Assembly (NCBI GenBank): GCA_900545535.1
Contig: UQZN01000026.1
Coordinates: 1 to 28,348 of the forward strand
Reading direction: 5' to 3'
DNA from: an uncultured Phascolarctobacterium sp.
GTDB taxonomy: Bacteria; Bacillota; Negativicutes; Acidaminococcales; Acidaminococcaceae
Length of the DNA: 28,348 bases
Part shown: positions 17,070 through 24,171 of the stretch, in pieces
Position numbering within the stretch: the first letter of the stretch is position 1
Layout of the letters: each line of letters opens with the position of its first letter
Notes under the pieces: generated by a model
What the model was told of the DNA's origin: nothing
What the model saw: the letters and a program-made list of their open reading frames with translations, nothing else
Databases searched by the model: none
Position numbers and translations under genes: made by a program

Positions 17070-19418
17070 TTATTTATCGAATCTTTTTCCCTGCCACAGC
17101 CCAATGATCTCCTCAGGACTGATATTCATATTTCTCTGACAACCTGCAAAAGCCTTCCGTCCCTTTTCCTGCAATCCCCTGAACGTCGGTGAATTCTGCA
17201 AATCGTTTTTCTGTAAATTACCAAAGCTGATCTTACCATGCTCATCGCGGATAAATTCCAGCTCTTCAAACACCTTCAAAGCATCTTCTGAAATATTGGC
17301 AGCCGACTCAAGCAGATCCGCCCTGTCGATAACAGCCTGCTGACGCAGCGTGCAGGCCAGCTCCTTATAAGCATGTACCAGTTGACTGCGCCCCGGATAA
17401 AGCTTATCCAGTTCGACGCAGTATTTATCGGCCTCCGACCTGGTATATAACAGCAGCAGCCGTTTACCGGCCCCTCTGGGCACCGGCAAGGCATCGGCAT
17501 CAAACACTTCCTGCTGCGGGAAATCATAAAAAATAATATTCTCCGCCTCCTGCTCCGCCGGCTCGCCATAAGCAAGCACCTGCACATCCGGCAGCTTGGC
17601 CGCCTCGGGTACAGCGCTGGTGTTATTTACATATATTACTGTTTTTTTACTTGTTTGTAAAATATTTCTCAGCACTGCTTCCTTGCTGGTATTGCAATTG
17701 CGGTAATCATAAACCTGCAGGGCCTGGTCATAATCTACCACCTGCAGATTCACGCTTTCCTTTTCCTTCCAGACATTGATCTTGGGCATAAAAGCCAGAT
17801 CAACGACCGTGTTATTATACAGGCACACCATATCCACCGCACCGTTCCACATGATACTGTGGTAACTATACCTGCCATAATCGGTATAAAAACGCAGATG
17901 GTTATTGTCTCGCCCAAAAGTCTTGGGATAATGCAGCACCGCATCCTTAAAAGCAAACAGCGGCGGCGGATTATCACAGCCCAGCGGCTCCAGCAGCGCC
18001 AGCTCCTTCACCAGCTGCAGCGAAACCTCCTCGTTTCGATCCAGCAGGCACTCTATCTTCAGGCGCGGCAGATAATCAGCAGGCTCCAAACGACCCTTGA
18101 CCACGCCCAGAAAACGTTTTCTAAAAGATTCTACCCTGGCAGCGCGCAGTGTCAGGCCGGCCGCCTGATGATGGCCGCCAAACTGCAGCAGCAGTTCGCT
18201 GCATTCATTCAAAGCACTGTACAGATCCAGCGCCGGGATACTGCGGCAGCTGCCCTTAGCGGCATCGCCGTCGATACTGATCAGGATCGTCGGCAGATGG
18301 TATTTATCGACCAGCCGCGAAGCCACGATCCCGATAACCCCGGCATGCCAGCCTTCCTTAGCCAGCACGATCGCTGTCTCGATCCGTTCCTGCTGCGCCA
18401 GCAGCGCCTCAGCCTCAATAAAGATCCTGCGGCTGATCTCCTGACGCAGAGCATTTTCAGCATTCAGCTGCTCCGCCACCTCGTCCGCCTTAGCCTCATC
18501 ACCAGTCACTAAAAGCTCGACTGCCGACTGAGCGTGTTCCAAACGGCCAACGGCGTTCAGCCGCGGTGCCAGAATAAAACCAATGTTCTCAGCCGAAATA
18601 TTCTGCTGCGGACAGCCGCTGTGTTCGATCAGTTTCCGCAGTCCCACGATCCCGGTATTTTCCATCGCCGCCAGCCCCAGCTTCACCAGCGCGCGGTTCT
18701 CGCCGCGCAGCGGCACGATATCGGCTACCGTACCCAAAGCCACAAGCTCCGTCAGCCCCGACCATAAAGGCTCGGTCAAATGCTGCATCTGGTGCAGCGC
18801 CTGGCACAGCTTAAACGCCACGCCCACACCGGAAAGATACTTAAACGGATACCTGCAGTCACGCTGATGCGGATTGACTATCGCATAGGCCGCCGGCAAA
18901 ACCTCCGGCGGCGTATGATGGTCGGTAATGATGATCTCCAGCCCTGCCGGAGCCTCTGCCACCTCATCCACGCCGCTGATGCCGCAGTCCACCGTCACTA
19001 AAAGCGTTGTGCCGGCCGCCGCTAAAGCAGCCAGCGCTTCATGGTTCAGACCATAACCCTCATTTTTCCTTTTGGGGATATACGTGTTGACTTTGGCGCC
19101 GATCCCCTGCAAATACAAATACAGCAGCGAGCTGGCACTGATGCCGTCCACATCATAATCACCGTAAACAGTGATCTGTTCTCCGCTTTTTACAGCCTCT
19201 AAAATACGTTCGGAGGCCTTCTGCATATCCTTCATCAGCAAAGGCTCATGAAACGGCTGCTCGCTGCCGAACAAAAATTCTCTGATCTCTTCTTTATCCC
19301 TGACGCCACGGTTCAGCAGTACGCTGACGACCACCGGCGAAACTCCCAGCTCCTCAGCTATAGCGGCAGCATATTCCCTGTCGCACTTCTGCAGCTGCCA
19401 AATCTTTCGTTTCCTCAT
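17070..19418 (-). CDS. recJ: Single-stranded-DNA-specific 5'-3' exonuclease RecJ
   Basis: A 782-residue RecJ of the long Firmicute type (about 200 residues longer than E. coli RecJ), active in recombinational repair and mismatch repair. DHH-family motifs are intact: DYDVDG (87-92), VDCGIS (143-148) and ITDHHTPPE with DHH at 166-168. The DHHA1 motif GGHHQAAGL comes near residue 417. The C-terminal 200 residues are the variable domain of long RecJ proteins. The ATG overlaps the stop codon of the upstream lapA-domain gene as ATGA (19415-19418), implying translational coupling. Confidence 0.97.
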   Translation of the reverse strand: MRKRKIWQLQKCDREYAAAIAEELGVSPVVVSVLLNRGVRDKEEIREFLFGSEQPFHEPLLMKDMQKASERILEAVKSGEQITVYGDYDVDGISASSLLYLYLQGIGAKVNTYIPKRKNEGYGLNHEALAALAAAGTTLLVTVDCGISGVDEVAEAPAGLEIIITDHHTPPEVLPAAYAIVNPHQRDCRYPFKYLSGVGVAFKLCQALHQMQHLTEPLWSGLTELVALGTVADIVPLRGENRALVKLGLAAMENTGIVGLRKLIEHSGCPQQNISAENIGFILAPRLNAVGRLEHAQSAVELLVTGDEAKADEVAEQLNAENALRQEISRRIFIEAEALLAQQERIETAIVLAKEGWHAGVIGIVASRLVDKYHLPTILISIDGDAAKGSCRSIPALDLYSALNECSELLLQFGGHHQAAGLTLRAARVESFRKRFLGVVKGRLEPADYLPRLKIECLLDRNEEVSLQLVKELALLEPLGCDNPPPLFAFKDAVLHYPKTFGRDNNHLRFYTDYGRYSYHSIMWNGAVDMVCLYNNTVVDLAFMPKINVWKEKESVNLQVVDYDQALQVYDYRNCNTSKEAVLRNILQTSKKTVIYVNNTSAVPEAAKLPDVQVLAYGEPAEQEAENIIFYDFPQQEVFDADALPVPRGAGKRLLLLYTRSEADKYCVELDKLYPGRSQLVHAYKELACTLRQQAVIDRADLLESAANISEDALKVFEELEFIRDEHGKISFGNLQKNDLQNSPTFRGLQEKGRKAFAGCQRNMNISPEEIIGLWQGKRFDK

Positions 19419-19762
19419 TCCGCTGCCGCCGGTCCTGCCTGTTCAGCTTTAGCCGCAGCTTCCTGGTGTAATTTCTGCGTATGCATCAGCATCGCCACTT
19501 CCTCACGCAGCTTGGCATTGTCTTTTTGCAGGGCCGCCATTTCTTCGTGGGTCTTTTTATCCTGCAGATAATGCTTCGCCTTCATCATCAGGGTAAAAAA
19601 CAAAGTTGCCAAAGCTCCCAGCAGTGCCGATCCCAAAATAACGATCACTAAATTAGTCTGCATCGTCCAGACAGCAAAATTCAGCGATACGCTAACTGCA
19701 TTCTGCACTGCAAACACAGCCACAATAACACTGATAATCAAAGTAAAAAACAAATATGGCAT
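19415..19762 (-). CDS. LapA-domain (DUF1049) small membrane protein
   Basis: A 115-residue protein with two hydrophobic helices (about 2-20 and 37-60) followed by a coiled-coil-like segment rich in Lys, Glu, Gln and Ala (65-110). This is the LapA/DUF1049 architecture. In E. coli LapA (YciS) works with LapB in lipopolysaccharide assembly; in B. subtilis the similar YrvD is next to recJ, as here. Whether this one serves the outer membrane is unknown. GGAG nine bases before the ATG supports the start. It is the first gene of the nine-gene operon. Confidence 0.85.
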   Translation of the reverse strand: MPYLFFTLIISVIVAVFAVQNAVSVSLNFAVWTMQTNLVIVILGSALLGALATLFFTLMMKAKHYLQDKKTHEEMAALQKDNAKLREEVAMLMHTQKLHQEAAAKAEQAGPAAAE

Positions 19763-19796
19763 CTTCTTCAGCTCCTAACTTCTACAAATTTTTATA

Positions 19797-19824
19797 ACTG
19801 TAATTATTCGAGAATTTACCTCAA
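19797..19824 (-). promoter_or_regulatory. Weak promoter candidate for the lapA-aspS operon
   Basis: On the minus strand TTGAGG (19819-19824), 16 bases and TACAGT (19797-19802). Both boxes are imperfect. An operon promoter must lie between the thrC terminator and 19762, and this is one of several A/T-rich options. Confidence 0.3.
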
Positions 19825-19893
19825 AATCCCTGCTTTTTCCTTCAATTTAAATAAAAAAAGTAATAAACATACATTTTTACACCAAACTGCGCC

Positions 19894-19926
19894 AAAAAAA
19901 GCGCCTACCGCCGAAGCAGTAAGCGC
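19894..19926 (-). terminator. Rho-independent terminator after thrC
   Basis: On the minus strand an 11-pair stem (19926-19916 with 19911-19901) closes a TTCG tetraloop and is followed by seven T. Confidence 0.93.
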
Positions 19927-19953
19927 CTAAATTCTGTTACAACAACCGCACTC

Positions 19954-21447
19954 TTACAGTTTCAGTGCCTCTCCAACTGCCTTTTTCATATCGGCAGCCT
20001 CGATCACATCCTGATGCAGGATCGGCAGCTTCTCCATCGCCAGCATCGGCTCCGGCACAGGCAGACCGCTCAGCTTATGCAGCCTGCGCAAGCCCTCGAA
20101 CGGCTCCAGTTTGGCGTCTTCCTCACTGCCGGTGGCCTCCAGCACCACATCGCTGAACTTATACGGACTAGCCGTAGAAAGCACGATGCAGTAAGTATCG
20201 TCGCTGGATACCAGACGGTACTTTTCACAGGCCCGCCAGGCCACAGCCGTATGCGGGTCCAGCAAATACCCGTTATCATTGAAAACGCGGCCGATAGTTT
20301 CCTTCGTCTCCAGCTCATCCACCCAGGCTCCGAAAAATTCTTCCAGAATCCTGTTGTTGACCTTTTCGCCCACATTATAGGTGCCGCTATCCGCCAGCTG
20401 CTGCATCCATTCCGACACCTTAGCGGCGTCATCTTCGGTAATGCTGTACAGCAACCGTTCCAAATTGCTCGAAACCAGAATATCCATCGACGGCGACACC
20501 GTTTTATAAAACTCACGGCGCCGGTCGTAAATACCGGTATTGATAAAATCACTCAAAACATTGTTGCTGTTGGAAGCGCAGATAAACTTCGCTACCGGCA
20601 GCCCCATCAGCTTGGCATAATAACCGGCCAGAATATCGCCGAAATTGCCCGTAGGCACGGCAAAATTGATCTTCTCGCCCGCTTTGATGCGCCCCTTAGT
20701 CACAGCGTCGCTGTAAGCGCTGAAATAATAAACGATCTGCGGCACCAGACGGCCCCAGTTGATCGAATTGGCCGAGCTGAACACATAACCCTTGCTCTGC
20801 AGCTCCTCTTCCAGGGCCGCATCGCCAAACAGCTCTTTAACGCCGCGCTGGGCATCGTCAAAATTGCCCCTGATGCCGATCACGCGCACATTATCACCGG
20901 CCTGCGTCAGCATCTGACGTTTCTGGATCGCGCTCACGCCGTCCTCAGGATAAAAGACGATGATCTCGGTATCCTTCACATTGGCAAAGCCTTCCAAAGC
21001 CGCCTTACCGGTATCGCCCGAAGTAGCTACCAGAATAACCACTTTATTGCTCTCGCCGGTCTTGCCTATCGCTTTCGTCAGCAGATGCGGCAGAATCTGC
21101 AGCGCCATATCCTTAAAAGCCGAAGTCGGGCCATGCCACAGCTCCAGCACATCCGTATTTTCATTCACCTTACGCAAAGGCACGGGCTCGGCGCCGAATT
21201 TAGCCTGCGCATAAGCGGCATCGGCACATTCAAATAACTCTTCTTTAGTATAATCGGTCAAAAACAGCGATAAAATCGCCACAGCCCGTTCTTTATAAGT
21301 CATACTGCGCATGGACACGATCTCGCCCAGCGAAAGCTCCGGGAATTTCTGCGGTACGAACAAACCGCCATCATCAGCCAGACCACGGGTAATAGCATGT
21401 GCTGAACATACCAGGTCAGTTTTGCCGCGGGTACTTACAAATAGCAT
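19954..21447 (-). CDS. thrC: Threonine synthase
   Basis: A 497-residue PLP enzyme that converts O-phosphohomoserine to threonine, the last step of threonine synthesis. The PLP-binding lysine is Lys112 in HGPTSAFKDM, the classic threonine synthase signature. The glycine-rich phosphate loop is ATSGDTGKAA. The N-terminal block SAHAITRGLADDGGLFVP is typical of the long bacterial/fungal type. AGG nine bases before the ATG supports the start. The gene has its own promoter and terminator and no T-box or other leader, and no other threonine genes lie in the window. Confidence 0.97.
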   Translation of the reverse strand: MLFVSTRGKTDLVCSAHAITRGLADDGGLFVPQKFPELSLGEIVSMRSMTYKERAVAILSLFLTDYTKEELFECADAAYAQAKFGAEPVPLRKVNENTDVLELWHGPTSAFKDMALQILPHLLTKAIGKTGESNKVVILVATSGDTGKAALEGFANVKDTEIIVFYPEDGVSAIQKRQMLTQAGDNVRVIGIRGNFDDAQRGVKELFGDAALEEELQSKGYVFSSANSINWGRLVPQIVYYFSAYSDAVTKGRIKAGEKINFAVPTGNFGDILAGYYAKLMGLPVAKFICASNSNNVLSDFINTGIYDRRREFYKTVSPSMDILVSSNLERLLYSITEDDAAKVSEWMQQLADSGTYNVGEKVNNRILEEFFGAWVDELETKETIGRVFNDNGYLLDPHTAVAWRACEKYRLVSSDDTYCIVLSTASPYKFSDVVLEATGSEEDAKLEPFEGLRRLHKLSGLPVPEPMLAMEKLPILHQDVIEAADMKKAVGEALKL

Positions 21448-21484
21448 TGCAGGAACCTCACTTTCATTAACTCGCTACGGAGAA

Positions 21485-21513
21485 ATCATACCACATTTAT
21501 ATTCTTCAAACAA
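21485..21513 (-). promoter_or_regulatory. thrC promoter
   Basis: On the minus strand TTGTTT (21508-21513), a 17-base spacer and TATGAT (21485-21490), with TG placed as an extended -10. The start would be about 30 bases before the thrC ATG, leaving no room for a riboswitch or attenuator. Confidence 0.7.
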
Positions 21514-21528
21514 GTATTTTCTATGTAT

Positions 21529-22005
21529 TCAGAAAGTCAGCGGCGCCACCACAGCCCGGGTCGCCAGCTGTAAACCGGCCGGTGCCAGCACGATCTGCAT
21601 CCCGCGCACCCCGGCGCTGACAGCGATCTCGTCCCAACCGCTGCTGCTGGCGTCCAGATATACCGGGTAATTCTTTTTTGCCCCCAGGGGCGAACAGCCG
21701 CCGCGGATATAGCCCGTCAAAGGCAGCACCTCTTTTAAAGGCACCAGCTCGGCCCTTTTATTGCCGCTGACTTTTGCCAAAGCCTTCAGGTCCAGCTCGC
21801 CGCCGCCCGGGATGCAGGCAAAGATAACGCCTGTTTTATCGCCGCGCACCACCAGCGTTTTAAAAACCTGTGCCGCCGGCATTCCCACCTCAGCCGCCAC
21901 GTGCACAGCGTCCAGATGCTCCTCGTCCACAGTATATTCCACCAGACGGTACGCGATCTTCAAATCGTCCAGCCTGCGCGCCGCATTGGTTTTTTTATGT
22001 TTCAT
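21529..22005 (-). CDS. ybaK: Cys-tRNA(Pro) deacylase, YbaK/EbsC type
   Basis: A 158-residue YbaK/ProX-superfamily trans-editing enzyme, predicted to hydrolyse Cys-tRNA(Pro) made in error by prolyl-tRNA synthetase. The N-terminus (NAARRLDDLKIAYRLVEY), VFKTLVVRG, the conserved lysine in LKALAKVSG and the GGCSPLGAKK motif match YbaK rather than the free ProXp-ala group. GGAGG stands eight bases before the ATG. It is transcribed from its own promoter and lies upstream of thrC on the same strand. Confidence 0.94.
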   Translation of the reverse strand: MKHKKTNAARRLDDLKIAYRLVEYTVDEEHLDAVHVAAEVGMPAAQVFKTLVVRGDKTGVIFACIPGGGELDLKALAKVSGNKRAELVPLKEVLPLTGYIRGGCSPLGAKKNYPVYLDASSSGWDEIAVSAGVRGMQIVLAPAGLQLATRAVVAPLTF

Positions 22006-22051
22006 AACATTCTGCCTCCTTCGGAAGTGGCATAACCGTCTTCCTTCTGCT

Positions 22052-22080
22052 ATAATAACATCATAGGTTTTTTAACGCAA
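22052..22080 (-). promoter_or_regulatory. ybaK promoter
   Basis: On the minus strand TTGCGT (22075-22080), 17 bases and TATTAT (22052-22057). It lies in the 128-base divergent gap before nadE. I could not pick out a convincing plus-strand promoter for nadE there. Confidence 0.55.
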
Positions 22081-22133
22081 ATACAAAAAGCATTCGGCAA
22101 ATTTTATTTATCAAACTTTAAACGAGGTGTAAT

Positions 22134-24047
22134 GTGGCACTTAAAATAGCCTGCGGACAAATAGAAATCATTGCCGGGCGACCGGACCTCAACAGCAAAA
22201 AGATCCTGCACCATATAGCTATGGCCTGCCAAAGCGGCATCGACATCCTGCTGCTGCCCGAGCTGGCAGTACCGGGTTACTTTTTAGGCGACCTGTGGGA
22301 GCAGACAGCCTTCGTCGAAGACTGCGCCGCCTACGGCGACGAGATCATCGCCGCTACGGAAAACTGCGGTGATCTGTGCGTCATCTTCGGCAATATCGCC
22401 GTCGACAACAGCAAACGCAACGAAGACGGACGCGCCCGCAAATATAACGCCGCTTTTGCCGCCCAGCACGGCAAGCTGCTGACCAACGGCGCCCTGCCCT
22501 ACGACTTTATCGTCAAAAACGCCCTGCCCAACTACCGTGAATTTGACGACAACCGTCATTTTTACGGCCTGCGGCAGCTGGCCCTGGAGCTTGACAAAAA
22601 CGTCAGTCAGCTGCACCAGCCGCTCACCATCACCGCCCACGGCGAAACCGTCAAACTGGGCCTGATGCTGTGCGAAGACGGCTGGACCGAAAACTACTTT
22701 TTAGACGTGCCCCAGCTGCTGGCGCAGCATGGCTCCGAGCTTTTATGCAACATCTCCTGCTCGCCCTTCAGCATCAACAAAAACAGCAAACGGCACCGCC
22801 TTTTCGGCAGCGCCGCCCGCAAAGCCGGCACCCCGCTCATCTACTGCAATAATGTCGGCATCCAGAACAACGGCAAAAACATCTTTACCTTCGACGGCTG
22901 CAGCTGCGTCTACGGCCCCGACGGCTGGCTGCTCACCGACGCGCCCATGTACGAAGAAGCGACCCTGTGCGCCGCCTGGGACAGCAAAGCCAAAGCCATC
23001 GACACCAGCGACATCACAGCCGACCCCCGCAGTGAGATCGGCGAAGTTTATCACAGCCTCCGCTACGGCTGTCAGCGGTTTCTTGAACAGGCCGGCATCG
23101 GCAAAATGACCGTCGGGCTTTCCGGCGGCATCGACAGCGCCGTTACGGCTGCCCTCTTTGTTGACATTCTCGGCCCCGATAACGTGCTGCTGGTCAATAT
23201 GCCCAGCCGCTACAACTCGCCCATGACGCAGAACATCGCCGAACAGACCGCTCAGGCACTGGGCGCCAATTACGCTGTCATCCCCATCACGGCAAGCTGC
23301 CAGAATACTAAAGAGCAGCTTACGCAGACAAAGATCCACAGCTATAACCAGCACAACGATTTCCATCTGGAAATCTCACCGCTGATCTACGAAAACATCC
23401 AGTCCCGCGACCGCGGCTCCCGCGTCGTAGCAGGCCTGGCAGCAGCCTTTGGCGGCGCCTTCTCCTGCAATTCCAACAAAACCGAACTCACAGTCGGCTA
23501 CGCCACTTTTTACGGCGACATCTGCGGCGCGCTCGCTCCTATCGGCGACCTGTGGAAGCACCACGTCTACGAGCTGGGACGCTATCTGAATGAAAAAGTC
23601 TTTCAGCGTCAGGTACTGCCTGAAGCCATCTTCACCATCAGGCCCAGCGCCGAGCTTTCCTCCGATCAGACAGTCGGTACCGGCGGCGACCCGCTGATCT
23701 ATCCCTATCACGATAAACTGTTCCGCAGCTTCCTTGAGCAATGGCGCAAACCCTCACCGGCCGAGATCCTGCGCTGGTACAGCGAAGGTACGCTGGCCGA
23801 ACAGCTGGGCTGCGACGCAGAAATCATCAGCGAAGCCTTTCCCGACGTACGCAGCTTCATCGCCGACCTGGAACACTGGTGGAAGCTGATGAATACACTG
23901 GCCGTTGCCAAACGTATCCAGGCCCCGCCCATCCTCAGTATCACCCGGCGCGCCTACGGCTACGATCATCGCGAATCACAGCTCACGCCTTACTTCCCGC
24001 GCGAATACCGCCGCCTGAAAGCGCAGCTGTTAAACGAAAACGAATAA
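22134..24047 (+). CDS. nadE: Glutamine-dependent NAD+ synthetase
   Basis: A 637-residue two-domain enzyme that makes NAD+ from deamido-NAD+, ATP and glutamine. The N-terminal nitrilase-fold glutaminase has the triad Glu43 (LLLPELAVPGYF), Lys128 (YDFIVKNALPNY) and Cys180 (LMLCEDGW). The C-terminal synthetase domain has the ATP-pyrophosphatase loop SGGIDS at 330-335. The start is GTG at 22134, because the overlapping ATG at 22132 meets a stop after five codons and GAGGTG precedes the GTG by five bases. The DNA is among the most G/C-rich of the window. It appears monocistronic. Confidence 0.97.
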   Translation: MALKIACGQIEIIAGRPDLNSKKILHHIAMACQSGIDILLLPELAVPGYFLGDLWEQTAFVEDCAAYGDEIIAATENCGDLCVIFGNIAVDNSKRNEDGRARKYNAAFAAQHGKLLTNGALPYDFIVKNALPNYREFDDNRHFYGLRQLALELDKNVSQLHQPLTITAHGETVKLGLMLCEDGWTENYFLDVPQLLAQHGSELLCNISCSPFSINKNSKRHRLFGSAARKAGTPLIYCNNVGIQNNGKNIFTFDGCSCVYGPDGWLLTDAPMYEEATLCAAWDSKAKAIDTSDITADPRSEIGEVYHSLRYGCQRFLEQAGIGKMTVGLSGGIDSAVTAALFVDILGPDNVLLVNMPSRYNSPMTQNIAEQTAQALGANYAVIPITASCQNTKEQLTQTKIHSYNQHNDFHLEISPLIYENIQSRDRGSRVVAGLAAAFGGAFSCNSNKTELTVGYATFYGDICGALAPIGDLWKHHVYELGRYLNEKVFQRQVLPEAIFTIRPSAELSSDQTVGTGGDPLIYPYHDKLFRSFLEQWRKPSPAEILRWYSEGTLAEQLGCDAEIISEAFPDVRSFIADLEHWWKLMNTLAVAKRIQAPPILSITRRAYGYDHRESQLTPYFPREYRRLKAQLLNENE

Positions 24048-24074
24048 GCAAGCATAAGCAAAGAAGGCTTTTCT

Positions 24075-24102
24075 CCACCCGCTCAACAGCGGGTGGTTTT
24101 TT
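24075..24102 (+). terminator. Rho-independent terminator after nadE
   Basis: A perfect nine-pair stem CCACCCGCT/AGCGGGTGG with a CAAC loop is followed by six T. Confidence 0.95.
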
Positions 24103-24145
24103 ATTGCCCTTTTTAGCTGCAAGCCTGCCCCTCAACAGCCAAAGA

Positions 24146-24165
24146 GCGCAGACCGAAGTCTGCGC
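24146..24165 (-). terminator. Terminator-like hairpin after the TpsA gene
   Basis: On the minus strand an eight-pair stem GCGCAGAC/GTCTGCGC closes a TTCG tetraloop eight bases after the stop codon. Only TCTTTGG follows, so it may protect the 3' end rather than terminate on its own. Confidence 0.5.
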
Positions 24166-24171
24166 CCTTGT

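Noticed and set aside
20014..21237. Long open frame (407 codons) on the plus strand opposite thrC
   Set aside because: It is antisense to an unambiguous threonine synthase, has no ribosome binding site or recognisable domain, and its His/Arg/Gln-rich composition is what reading the complement of a G/C-rich gene gives. The same applies to long antisense frames opposite aspS (8781-9848), relA (15168-16142) and PBP1A (3619-4269).
21448..21528. T-box or threonine riboswitch before thrC
   Set aside because: The promoter lies about 30 bases from the start codon, leaving no room for a leader structure. The same search before hisS and aspS found only coding sequence.
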